A stretch of DNA of 64,000 nucleotides from Boletus sp. NGJ (Eukaryota > Basidiomycota > Agaricomycetes > Boletales > Boletaceae): assembly GCA_019096195.1 (NCBI GenBank), contig JAGTXK010000196.1:1-64000 (forward strand), read 5' to 3'. The notes under the pieces were generated by a model. That model was given only the letters and a program-made list of their open reading frames with translations, was not told the origin of the DNA and ran no database searches. This document shows positions 13,430-24,800 of this stretch, piece by piece. The position numbers and the translations under genes are program-made. The first letter of the stretch is position 1. Every line of letters starts with the position of its first letter.

Positions 13430-14152
13430 CAGCCTTCCATGGAAACATTTTCTGAGGACACACCTGTCACCACTCTCCACATGATGCTGTGGTATCAGAA
13501 GTGCTGGATTGAAGTGGCTGTGGCACATCTTGCACGACTTCCTGCCAAGCAGTGGCCAGCAACTTGGCACGATAACCTAATCATGGAATTGGTATGTTTT
13601 CCCCATTTCCCATTGCAAATCAGCCCTTTGACATTATTAATTTGCAGAACCTCTTGGCCTTTTACTTAGGCCTATATGTGCCCATGCACACCATACCTCT
13701 GCCTACCCCATCCTGTGCCCAATTCATCAAAGTTGGTGCCAGTCCAGAGGATCTCTGACAGGACATCATCTGTGCCACCTCCAAAATTGACCTTGATGGC
13801 ATGAAGCGAACCCCAGAGCTCTTGCCCGGCTGGCGGCCAAGCGTGGGTGCTCCCACCTGTGGATTCGAGCATCTATGGTGGGTGGCCAACATTCTGGACT
13901 ACCACCTCAAGGCATCTCAGTTCTTCATTTCCAATTCCTTTGCAAGGGTGGAAACCTTCTTCCAGGTATGTGGATCGCTTGATTTGTGGTCGTTGGCTAA
14001 TTCATCACAAGGATTATTGGCCAATGGGTGAGTCTCCATTGGACAATGCTCACAATGCTCAGCTGGATGCCCTGGCGACTGGGATTTTGGCTGAGCTTTG
14101 GCAAAATATCGCTGAACTTGCAAAGGCAGAGGCAATGATGATAGAGTCTTAG
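13430..14152 (+). pseudogene. Unidentified gene between KDZ transposase and TET/JBP
   Basis: Protein-like pieces on the + strand are LYFPHFPLQISP-like text at 13,590-13,640, MKRTPELLPGWRPSVGAPTCGFEHLWWVANILDYH in separate short blocks at 13,801-13,910, and a C-terminal helix (HNAQLDALATGILAELWQNIAELAKAE, in part) ending at the stop near 14,150. The pieces change frame near 13,670, 13,910 and 14,010; introns may explain some changes. The end of this gene recurs, inverted, at 18,365-18,540, so it is an element component and not host sequence. I do not recognise a named domain. It runs head-on toward the TET/JBP gene, their ends about 210 bp apart. Confidence 0.45.
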
Positions 14153-14364
14153 ATAGATATGGTTTGGTTGCAGAAACTGTTTCAGAAGCGTCGGTGATAC
14201 ATGCTTGGCCTGTGATCCAGACTCCTTGTCCATAGTCAACAGTTGTAATCTGTAATTCAAGCTTTATCCAGCAATATCTTGGCCGAGTTCGACAAAGATG
14301 ACTAACCAAGCACAGACCAAGGCAACAAATCTACCTCCAACTTTGACTGCCTACCTATTCTTTA

Positions 14365-15647
14365 CTATTCTCCCCACATCTTGTATTTCATGTAATTACA
14401 GTGGGAAACATCCATGTATTCATGGACACTGTCCTGCATGTAGTATGAGAGCACCCCCCGCTCCCCTTCAACTTGACTGACTCCATGCTCGAGCATTTGC
14501 CCTGAGAATGCAATTACTGTTCCTGGGTCATACCGAAGCTGATGCTTGATGGTGGGGACCACAAAATCTAACCCGGTGTAGTCACCGACCAAGATGAGAA
14601 GATCCAACCACTAGGGCCTTCCGTTGATATCAATGTGAAATGGACTCGCTCAGTTGGCCATGACAGACACAACATTATAAACTGATGACCACAAAGGAAG
14701 TACATCCTTCATGTCAAGGTCCTCCTGTGTGGCCACCCAGTTGCTGAGCCAAACCAATACCTCCTGACCTGTCTCATACATTTCTGGATGCAGGATGGCA
14801 ACTGATGCTGCCAAAAGAGCTGAATGCTCTTTCATGGCCAGCAGCCATTCACGTGCTCCACTATCAGTCTTGGTTGCCTTGAGCAGTGCTGATACCTCAG
14901 GTGGTCCATTTACCCCCTGTTGACCAATGTCAGGTTAATGAAAAAGAGGGAAAGCCAAATAAACTGACATTTCGGCCTTGTTGAAACCAAGCAGGGGATA
15001 GGTTGATCGTCCCTTGCAGCCTTGCCGTAGGGTGGAAGTTTGCCTCTGAGATTCGCCAGTGAGTATTCCCAGTCAAGCTGCAGGAAAGAGGCCCAGACAG
15101 TAGCAGTAACTATTCCCAGATGTATTGCTCAATTGATCTGTTGGTGAGATGGTCACAGAACTTGGGGACATACTCACTTGATTAGGGTGGCTGATCGCAC
15201 AGGGTAAGTACCAAAGTAAGATGTAGCCTGAACGATTGGTAACAACAGTGGGTTCGGTGAGCTTGACATATTTCTGATCATCAGTGTCCAATGGCACCAT
15301 TGAATGTCCCCTCCTTTTGATTTGTTCACTGAGCCGAATGATGTTGACATTGCTGATCATCACTGGGCGGGAATTAGCAGGGCATTATCAAATGTGAGAG
15401 CCATACCCTTGTTTTGATATGCTTTTGAAATGATGCTGACCATCCTGTTTGCCTCGCAAACAGTCTGCATGGGAATGCATAGAGGTGGAATGTTTGGCTG
15501 ACTATTGTTGTCAGTTGGCAGCAGGGAATTCTGAAATCCAGACACCATATAGGCAGCCAATTTATTGATATAGGAAATGGCCCAATTTTCGGGAATTTCA
15601 GGGGGGCTCATGGTGAAAGGAAGATCTGAGAGGATCAGGGAAAGCAT
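14365..15647 (-). pseudogene. TET/JBP-family 2OG-Fe(II) dioxygenase, decayed
   Basis: The start is at 15,647 or the inner ATG near 15,611 (MSPPEIPENW). Blocks: ENWAISYINKLAAYMV and ALTFDNALLIP at 15,380-15,610; EPTVVTNRSGYILLWYLP at 15,190-15,250; LHPEMYETGQEVL at 14,740-14,790; then the core SPFHIDINGRP with the HxD iron-binding motif at 14,629-14,637, WLDLLILVGDYTGLDF, YDPGTVIAFSGQMLEHGV with the distal His, and GERGVLSYYMQDSVHEY with a candidate 2-oxoglutarate Arg. This pattern matches the TET/JBP dioxygenases expanded in mushroom-forming fungi, which oxidise 5-methylcytosine and are linked to KDZ transposons. A stop at 14,611-14,613 lies just after the HxD motif, and others suggest the gene is dead; some gaps may be introns. 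The identification rests on motif order recalled from the family. Confidence 0.72.
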
Positions 15648-15844
15648 GAATCAGGAGAATATATAGGGTGGCAGGTTCCCTTGGAAACTCATGTTTCAAG
15701 CATTAGACCGGATTTGGAGACTCGTTCACAGCCGCCGAGGAGAGTAGATTTTGGATAGCACAATGCATTAGCCGTAGCATCTCCCCATATTGAAGGTGCA
15801 TCACATGCACCTTGTTCAGTCTCCTTCATATCCATCGCACTAGG

Positions 15845-17800
15845 TCACACTCACCCTGCTTGGTCCTATTGTATGCATCAAGGTCAGTCATGGTCACACT
15901 GCTCAGTCACATCACATAGATTGGTCAGTGGTCACCCCCACCCTGCCCGGTCCTGCCGTATCCATGGAGGTAGGCCACGCTCACACTGCTCAGTCTGGTC
16001 ATATGCATTGAGGTAAGCCACACCCACAATTCTCGGTCACACCATATGCATTGAGGTCAGTCACCCCCAGATTGCTCGGTCCCTTCGTATTCATCAGCAC
16101 TTGGTCACCCCCACCCAGCTCGGTCTCACTGTATCCATTGAGGTAAGTCACACTCACACTTCTCAGTCCTGCCATAGACAAGGTCACACTCACCCTGCTC
16201 AGTCCCACTGTATCCATCAAGATTAGTAATGCACACCCTGCTTGGTGTGATTGCATATGTCATCACTTGATGACCACCACCCTGCTCAGTCCCAGCATAT
16301 CCATTGAGGTCGGTCACACCCACCCTGCTTGGTGTGGTTGTATACATCAAAGTAGATCACCTCCACCCTGCTTAGTCTGGTTGTGTCCATTGAAGTCAGT
16401 CACGCTCACACTCCTCGGTGTTGTCATATACATTGGTATTTGGTCACCACCACCCTGCTCGGTACTGTCATATCCATCAATGTAAGTCAACCTCACCCTG
16501 CTTGGTGTCATTGTATCCATCGAGGTAGGTCAACTCCACCCCGTTCAGCACGGTCATATCTATTGAGGTCAGTCACCTCCACCCTGCTTGGTGTCATCAT
16601 ATACATCATTATATCCCGCTCGCTCCCACCATCTCCATCAGGGTAGGTCACACTCACACTGCTTGGTGTGGTCATATCCATTGAGGTCAGTCACAATCAC
16701 ACCACTAGGTGTGGTCGTATACATCAGTACTTGGTCCCCTCTGCACCTTCAGTCTTGGCCATATCCATTGAGGTCGGTCACACTCACCCTGCCCGGTGTG
16801 GTCATATATGTCCATACTTGGTCACCTCCACCCTGCTCGGTGCAGTCATATCCATCAAGGTCAGTCACACTTGCCCTGCTCGGTGTGGTCATATACATCG
16901 GTACCAGGTCACCTCCACCCTGCTCAGTGCGGCTGTATCCATTAAGGTCCATCACAATCACACTGCTAGGTGTGGTCATATATGTCAGTACTTGGTCACC
17001 TCCACCCTGCTTGGTCCCACTGTATACATCGAGGGCAGTCATGCTTACCCTGCTCAGTATGGTCATATGTATCACTACTTGGTCACCTCCACCCTGCTTG
17101 GTCTAGTTGTATCCATCAAGGGCAGTCACGCTCACCCTGCTCGGTCTCACCATATACATTGAGGTCAGTCAAAATCACACTGCCAGGTGTGGTCATATGT
17201 GTCATTACTAGGTCACCTCCACCCCACTCGGTCTCACCATATCCATCAAGAGCAGTCATGCTCACACTTCTCAGTGTGGTCGTATACATCAGCACCGGGT
17301 CACCCCCACCCTACTCAGTGTGATCATATGTATCACTACTTGGTCACCTTCACCCCACTCGGTCCCACCATATCCATCAAGAGCAGTCATGCTCACACTT
17401 CCCAGTGTGGTTGTATACATTGGCACCAGGTCACCCCCACCCTGCTTGGTGCGGTCGTATACATCGGTACTGGATCACCTCCACCCTGCTCAGTGTGGTC
17501 ATATCCATCGGGGTCAGCCACAATCACACTGCTAGGTGTGGTCATATACATTGGCCCTTGGTCACCTCCACACTGCTCAGTCTTGGCCATATCCATTGAG
17601 GTCGGTTATGCTCACCCTGCCCGGTGTGGTCGTATACGTCCGTACTTGGTCACCTCCATCCTTCTCAGTCTCATCATATATATTGAGGTCAGCCATGCTC
17701 ACACTCCTCAGTCCTGTCATATACATCGGTACTTGGTCACCCCCACCCTGCTTGGTCCCATCGTATGTATTGACCTTAGTCTTACTCACCCCACTCAGGG
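15845..17800 (+). repeat. Degenerate ~43-44 bp minisatellite, main array
   Basis: Roughly 45 imperfect tandem copies. Each unit carries 'ccaccctgctcggt' or 'actcacactgctcagt' followed by 'gtggtcatatccattgaggt' or 'gtcatatacatcggtactt' variants. Successive 'ccctgct' words at 16,874, 16,918 and 16,961 show the period. Neighbouring copies differ by many substitutions, and two alternating subtypes (one ending in 'gaggtcagtcac', one in 'gtacttggtcacc') suggest a higher-order repeat of about two units. It flanks the start side of the TET/JBP gene. Open frames across it are repeat artefacts. Confidence 0.92.
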
Positions 17801-17999
17801 CCGCTTCATATCTATCGGTCCTTAATCTATCTACTCTTTCCAGGGTCTTCCACATCCTACATATGTACATGTCAGACAGATCCAGCCGTGTCTTACACAT
17901 CTCATATATCTCAGACCCATCATGGTATTATCCATAGATGTTGGGTGTTTTGCAAGCAGGCTCACTGTATGCTATGGGCAAATGTGACTGCATCATGTG
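17765..17999 (+). repeat. Terminal module, copy 1
   Basis: About 235 bp of non-tandem sequence after the minisatellite, starting near 'cttactcaccccactc' and passing 'ctttccagggtcttccacatc', 'atctcatatatctc' and 'ttttgcaagcaggctcac', ending 'gactgcatcatgtg'. The same string of words in the same order occurs at 19,256-19,490. At 18,000 the sequence passes directly into the middle of a TET/JBP fragment. This is best explained as the outer end of a transposon. Confidence 0.7.
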
Positions 18000-18540
18000 A
18001 GGCCTCAGTGGTTGGACCTTCTTGTTTCAGTCAGCAGCTACTCCGGACTCAATTTTGTGATTCCAACCATCATGCATTGAGTTTGATATGATCCAGGCAC
18101 AGTGATAGCACTCTCAGGGCAAATGCTTGAGCATGGGGTTGGTTAGGCAGAGGGGGACTGGATGGTACTCTTTTATTACATGCAGAACAATGTTCATGAA
18201 TACCTGGATGTTTTCCACTGTAATTACTGTACATGCAACATCAATGTGGGAAGGATAATGAACAGGGTTAAGGTGGTAATGATTGGATTTTGAAATGTGA
18301 ATATTCCAACAGTTGGTGTGTTTACTGTGATAACAGGCTAAGCACATGTTACCTATGCTGCTGACATAATTTTTGCAGCTGAACCATATCCACCCAGGAC
18401 TCTATCATAGCAGCTTCAGTCTGCTCCAGCTTGGCAATGTTTTACTGGAGCTCGGCCAAAATGCTGGCTAACAGCATGTCCAGCTGAGTGTTGTGGGCCT
18501 TGTCCAATGGAGACTCATCTGTCGGCCAACAATCCTTGCA
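18000..18540. pseudogene. Inverted fragment: TET/JBP core (+) and end of the accessory gene (-)
   Basis: This stretch is a diverged reverse-complement copy of about 14,000-14,620. On the + strand, 18,008-18,250 reads PQWLDLLVSVSSYSGLNFVIP, then YDPGTVIALSGQMLEHGVG and YYMQNNVHEYLDV, matching the core of the TET/JBP gene at 14.4-14.6 kb. On the minus strand, 18,442-18,540 reads SPLDKAHNTQLDMLLASILAEL, matching the end of the 13.4-14.15 kb gene. The fragment starts abruptly after the position of the iron-binding motif and stops abruptly at 'aaggatt', where the minisatellite begins. It contains stops, so it is dead. Confidence 0.75.
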
Positions 18541-19290
18541 CTGCTCAGTGTAGTCATATCCATTGAGGTCAGCCACCCTCACCCTGCTCGGTGTGGTTGC
18601 ATACATCAGTACTTGGTCACCTCTGCACTCTGCTCGGTCCCGCTGTATCCATCGAGGTCGGTCACTACTCATACTGCTCAGTGTGGTCATATCCATTGAG
18701 GTCAGCCACCTCCACCATGCTCAGTGTGGTCATATACATCAGTACTTGGTCGCCTCCACCCTGCTCAGTCCTACAATATACATTGAGGTCAGTTATGCTC
18801 ACCCTGCCTGGTGTGCTCGTATACGTTGGTACTTGATAACCTCTGCCCTGCTTGGTCTCATCATATCCATTGAGGTCAGTCACACTCACACTGCTCAGTG
18901 TGGTTGCATACATCAGCACTTGGTCACCTCTGCCCTGCTCAGTCCTACTGTATACATTGAGGTCTGTCATGCTCACACTGCTCGGTGTAGTCGTATCCAT
19001 CGAGGTCAGCCACCCTCACCCTGCTCAGTGTGGCCGCATGCATTGGTACTTGGTCACCTCCACCCTACTCGGTCCTGCTGTATACATCAAGGTCAGTCAC
19101 CCTCATACTGCTCAGTGTGGTCATATACATCGGCCCTCGGTCACCCCCAACCTGCCTGGTCTCATCGTATACATTGAGGTCAGCCACACTCACACTGCTC
19201 GATTCTGTCGTATATATCAGTACTTGGACACCCCCACCCTGCTCAGTCCCATCATATGCATCAACCTCAATCTTACTCACCCCACTGGGG
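18540..19290 (+). repeat. Degenerate ~43-44 bp minisatellite, second array
   Basis: About 17 copies of the same unit and orientation as the main array, for example 'ccaccctactcggtcctgctg' in two parts near 19,060 and 'gtcatatccattgaggtcag' near 18,688. It joins the TET/JBP-neighbour fragment on its left and the second terminal module on its right. The open frames of up to ~200 codons across it are consequences of a repeat with few stops. Confidence 0.9.
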
Positions 19291-19490
19291 GTTGTTTCGT
19301 ATCCATCAATCCTTCATCTAGTTACCCTTTCCAGGGCCTTCCATATCCTATGTATATGCATGTTAGGTGGGCCCAGCCATGTTTTATGCATCTCATATAT
19401 CTCGGGCCTGTCACAGTATCATCCATACATGTCAGGTGTTTTGCAAGCAGGCTCACCATATGCTACGGGCAAATTTGACTGCATCATGTG
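19256..19490 (+). repeat. Terminal module, copy 2 (right limit of the island)
   Basis: Same word order as copy 1: 'cttactcaccccact', 'ccctttccagggccttcc', 'atctcatatatctcgggcc', 'ttttgcaagcaggctcacc', ending 'gactgcatcatgtg' at 19,490. After this the sequence becomes CpG-rich and shows no more island words, so this is the likely junction with host DNA. A target-site duplication could not be confirmed because the matching left end was not found. Confidence 0.65.
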
Positions 19491-21828
19491 TGCCATCAAC
19501 ATAAAATATTTCAAGCTCCTTGATAGGTGTACTCAAAATATTTTATTTTATAATTCTAATTTCAATTATATTTTGAGGCCCTCAAAACATTGGAATTCAA
19601 GTTCCCGGTGTGTTATTCTTACTCGCATTCCTGGTACTAGATAACTGGTCAACGTTGGAGAAACCTTCCGTCAACGCCAGCCTGACTGCCGACATTGATG
19701 CGCAACGTTGTGACTTTTCATGGGCAAGCACACGACTTTTTAAACACTGACGGTCGTAGACTCGTAGCCATGGAGATCATCGGATGATCCTTGGTCCTTC
19801 CACGGTTTGGACACCCAAGTCAACACGGTAAACATGACGTTGATATTTGTCCCGAGAATAACTTACAGAGAATTTTAAGCTACGCGGTGTGCACAGCGAA
19901 AAACGGACTACAGAAGAGGCAAGACAACCAAACAACAACGCCACTAGATCGATCACTTGCAGCGCTACTACGTCGATGAATAACACAAGTTGATGCCACG
20001 ACATTGAAGCTGGACCATGTCGAGCGTCCGCAGCGTCAATCAGTGACTTTCTGTAAAAAGTCAAGCTCTGGCCCCATTGCGGCTGGATCCGTTTGTATGT
20101 GGTGATTGCGAGATTCACGGGGAGTTTGGCTATGCATATGCTGTAAGAATGATCTTGTCATAGGAGGTCGAAACAGGAAGCTTGAGCCGCAGGGATGGAT
20201 TCAGCTCACAAGAAAGTTACCGTGGCTGGTTGAGGACTACTTCCAGGAGCGTTGAGCGTTGACGTTGACGTTGACAACGCCGCTATGGGAAACATACGCA
20301 TCCAAGGACCTCAGACCTGAAGGCATGAGGTCTGATCGGTCGATCATTGACGTACCTGTGGCTTCAGACTCATCACCCTCCCAAATCCCTCTGACCACCT
20401 CTATACGTATACAATCTCGTACCCCCCGCGGAGAACCGCGGGAATGCTTCAGAAATCAGAGCGTCGGTCTGCTCTCGTTGTAGTACATCAAGCTCCATAC
20501 CGAGTATCACTGTCAGACTCACACTTGATCAAATTCCTATCCGATCTCACGCCCAAACCAGCCCGGCACACTAGAAGTATTCACTTGAACGTCTGGCAGG
20601 CGGAAAGCATTATGACATTGACACCATTCGGTATCCATGACGATTCTGTGCCCGCGCTGCGGTGTGGTGAAGAGTGCCGTACGCATTCAAATTCGTTGTA
20701 CTTACCGTCGTCCTCTGATCATGGCGTGGAACTTTGGAACCCACCGTGCCACGCCACTGGAAGGACGGGATTCACGTTGGCTCTATCCGCTATTCCCTTA
20801 TCGACTTATCCCTTATGACGTCATTCATTTTACCCACGTCCAACCGTCTTGCTCACCGTCATCTCATTCATTTGCTGGAAGCTTCATCAGATTGGGTGCT
20901 TTTTCGAGATTGGGTGACACCACCCATCGAACGATGAATCGATGACCGATGATCCCGGCTCGAGCGTTCGTCGACGACGCCAATACTTTCATACCATGGC
21001 AACTACCAGCACCCTATACGCTCAAACCCGTCGTACTCACCTTCGGGACGCGGTGCGTCAGAAGCATGGACACTGCGCCGAACCCAGAGCACCGTCGCGA
21101 TCAACGGACGTAATCTGAGAAAGACGAACGTGATGTACCTAATATTCAGATGGGTGGCAGGTCCTGGCACCATTCCATGATAAATGACATAAACTAAAGA
21201 ACTCACAAACCACGAGCAATTCTAAGCATGAATGGACAATTGTCATGGTCAATGGTGAGATGACGTCCACCGTAGTAGACAAAACTTTGGGCGACATTGG
21301 TTTCCGTCCAGCCTAACCCGTGTGATTCTATCCGACATCACCATTCCTCCAATTAAATTTGATTCTAAACGATTCCTGATTGCTGACCTAAAGCTACATC
21401 ACGTATCGAGTGTCGAAAATTAGTGAAAAAGAAACCCGAACGTTGAGGGCGGTGACGAAAAATATACCATGACGACGTCAAGGGAAAACGAGCGAACGAT
21501 GACATATGTGCGAAAAGAGGTATCCGGGGCGTTGAGTACGCGAAGCAAACTTACATGTAAGATCCAATAGTTGGGAAAGGAACGTTCGAAATGGAGAAGG
21601 GGTGAGATGACGAGATGTGGGCAAAACGGTCCACATAATACAATACACGGGATCCAGTAGCAGCCAGGACTGCACACTGCCCAAACATCAAAGCGGCGAC
21701 TTATGAAACCCAGGGTGAACATACATTACGTGTGGAGAAAATTGACAGGCGGGATGGCATAGCAAACAAACGAAAAGACATGCGAGAGAAAAAAGCAGTA
21801 CACCAAAGAGACCCGCGCACTTTATGGT
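19491..21828. other. Intergenic, no gene seen
   Basis: An AT-rich start (19,500-19,580) is followed by ordinary CpG-containing sequence. The open frames present (up to 124 codons) have no recognisable domain and no consistent splice pattern. The final part, just below 21,829, is the 3' flank of the transcription factor gene. Confidence 0.5.
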
Positions 21829-24800
21829 TTATGCCGTGAAGGGATCATAAGAACGCCAGAAGCCATTTTCCTCTGGGATCGTGCCCGGTTGGGGGGTCCA
21901 CGCTTCGGTTATCGACTGTGCGTGTTGTTCCGTAAACGGCGATTGAGGGACAGAGGCGTGTCGTTCCGAAGCATACATGCCCTGATGTGACTTTTCATGC
22001 TGGTACTGAAAGAGGCCGCCGTTCTGAGTCACCGGCTGGTCCCGCATCTGAAACGACCTATCGTCCCCGCTGTGGTTCACCCCAACAAGCGTCATAGAGT
22101 GAGGCTGAGCTTGAGGATCATAGGGATAGTAGTTCTGCGTGGGAGCTGACATGTCAAATGAGGATGATTGTTGCTCGTGCGAAGGTGTAGTGGAAAATTG
22201 CGTACCACCGTTTGTATACGGTGAATTTATGCTCGAATAGCTTCCACTAGACTGTGCATACGACGCGGGGCTCGAACCAGGGAATGAACCACTATGCGGT
22301 CGCTCAAAGGTGGGAACGACTGGGGGGACCTTGGCCGCTTGCTGAGAGCTCGATACGTCCTGGCTCATCTCGGTTTGGCAGTACCGTCGTGATTGAGATA
22401 TATCAATGTTTATCTGTGGCTGAGCTTGCGCCGCCTCGTCCCCTGTACCAAAGGGAACCAAGAAATCGGCGGAACTGCCATCCAGCTTCTGAGGGACAGA
22501 TGAATGATGGATGCTTATACTCTGGGAAGCTGGTTGGAATGAGGCCGACTGTTGCGAATACGGGGAAGGTGCCATAGCTGGACTAGCAGCTATCGAAGCA
22601 ACTTGGCGTGCTGACGGAGGGTCGCTGTCCACACTTGGCGGGGCGGGAGCAACAGGCGACATGCAGAGCTTGGTGAACGGCGATGTCTCCTTTCCAGCTC
22701 GAACACGGATACCGGTCTGCGGGTAAGGTGGTTTCTTGGCGTGTTTGGACTTCGAATGATCTGATCCGTGCTTCGGCGCAGCCGACGATACAGCCGACGA
22801 TGGGCGCTTGCACTGCTGCTCTGCGGAGCTGCCGCGGCTAGCGCTTTGAGGTTGCTGATCGGGTGGAAAGCCGGATGGTGCTGTCGCAGGACGCGTGCCG
22901 GTGGTTGATAGCGGGGCGACAGAATCCCCCGTAGGTAGTGCCACGTTGGTCGACATGACAGGGACGCTGACGAACGGAAACCTGAAGCCGTGCCGCAGGT
23001 GTTCCACGCCTGCTTCAATCTCGTCGTGCTTTCTCTTCGTCCCAACTGAGGCAATATCCGAGCTACCGTGGCGCGCACTCTCGGCCTTGCGCCGCAACAA
23101 CTCTACGATTTTGATGGCCTCACGCACGCTGCTTTCGACGCCACCGCACATAGGACCACGTGCCGTGTTCAGCATTGGATCGCGCAAAACCTCGAGTGCA
23201 TAACTGACGTCCTCGAACGCGGTACGTACCCAGACACTGCTGGGATCCTTGATCACGTTGTGCGCACACGCGACCGCTGCGTCAAACAACGCCCTACTGG
23301 ACGAGTAAAAGCTGAACAGCGCAGGCATCGGTCGTCGTCCCCGAAGATCGGGACGTTGCTTCCACATCGAACACAGCAACCTAAGCGAACGAATAATCGC
23401 ATGCGCCGCAGTGAAGGTGCCAACCGTGGCTTGGTAGTACGACGTCGAGTTCCCGTGGCCATAGGATGGTCGCAAGAAGGGAATATAAACCTTCATGATC
23501 AACCTTTGCGCCGTTACCGCCAACTCACATCGTTGCGCTACGAGGACAGGAGACACATTCGCTGAATCGCCAGGATTAGCGGATGCTGGGGTAGCCCCGT
23601 TTGATTGTGGCGCCTGCACAGCCCCGGGGTCTGAATCGATATCCATTCGGAATGTAGACGGGAGATCCGCAAGCCACTGCTTGATTTCGCTCGCGCATGA
23701 GGCCGCCTGCTCGAGCGTGATCTGCTCGTGTGCGGCCGGATCATTCTGAGTGGAGTCCCTGAGGGAACGTCTTTTAATATCCTTGACCAGCTGCGCAAGA
23801 CTTAATTACGGAAGTGAGCATGAGGACGAACAAAACTGGATGGGGAAAACAAACCGGCATTTGAGACCAAAGTACTTGAAATCTGAGGAGTTTGGCTCCA
23901 ACAGCGAAAGTGGGCTTCGTGGAAGAGGGACAGCAGTACAGGCTGGAGTGAATACATCTTCGTCTACATCCATGGGAAGGCGTGTAGTATGTTCAGTATC
24001 CGGGATAAGGGGCGATCTGCCCATGTAGTCCGATATAAACCTGCGGCGTGCCCGCGGATAAGCCACGGAAATGACGCGCGATGAACGACTCACAAGTCAT
24101 AATAGAAGATGTCCCACCAGAGTCGCCGTCTCGACTCGGCTTCAAAAAGGCTAAATTTTCCCGGAAATTCGTCAGGATCCATGTCTAGTCCCATGGTGCG
24201 GGCTATGTTGACCATTTTACCAATCTAGCGGGAGATGAAAATGCGCTCGTGATCGGCCATCATTCATCAACGATCAAGATCACTTGCCTCGGGGAGCAGG
24301 GTGTGGACCACACGCGTTCTGCTGTCATGCAGTGCGTACAGCACGTGGAGAATCATAGTCGCAAGAAAATCTAGATCGTACGGACTCGACTTCTCGAACA
24401 ACGATAACGCTTGCTGAGAAAGTGCGAAAAGTGCGGCGGGGGAACATACGACATCCCTGGCAACGCCTTTGCATTTTTTGTTCGCGGTGGGGTGCAGATC
24501 TGGCTTCTTCCGTGTGGGTGGGCGAGATGACGAACCATCCAGAGTCACACCGTCGCCATGAGCGACATCCAAACGAGCTTCCTCTTCGGAAATCTCTCTA
24601 TCAACCAACGTACCTAGTGCAAAAGCCGCTGCCACAGCTGCAAAAAGGGAGAGTGTGGGCTTCGGGCCGGACATAGTACGACTGCAAGCGGACGTGGTAG
24701 GGGGCCCAAAAAATATCGAACGGGCAGTGTCGAGCTTGCTAGCGGTTGAGAGCGAGCCACTGGCTGCATTTTGAGTCGTCGGGGTGTCAGCAAGTGAATT

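Larger units (their letters stand above)
980..19490 (+). mobile_element. Composite KDZ-TET/JBP DNA-transposon island
   Basis: The bracket joins a KDZ transposase gene (9.6-13.3 kb), a TET/JBP dioxygenase gene (14.4-15.65 kb), four decayed accessory genes and inverted minisatellite blocks at both ends. KDZ (Kyakuja-Dileera-Zisupton) transposons are known in Agaricomycetes to be linked with TET/JBP genes, and this layout fits. All inner genes are broken by stops or frame breaks, so the element looks inactive. The right limit is set by the second copy of a ~235 bp terminal module at 19,256-19,490. The left limit is taken from the outermost inverted minisatellite and may be further left. CpG is scarce throughout compared with the host genes after 21.8 kb. 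Whether the left cargo genes (1.4-9.1 kb) belong to the same element or to separate nested ones cannot be decided here. Confidence 0.65.

Noticed and set aside
15845-17800. Possible CRISPR-like array
   Set aside because: The repeats are directly adjacent and degenerate, without unique spacers, and the genome is eukaryotic; this is a minisatellite.
16383-19644. Several open frames of 100-212 codons over the minisatellite, some overlapping on both strands
   Set aside because: They read as the same 14-15 residue phrase over and over and occur in multiple frames. They follow from a repeat unit that has few stops, not from a protein.
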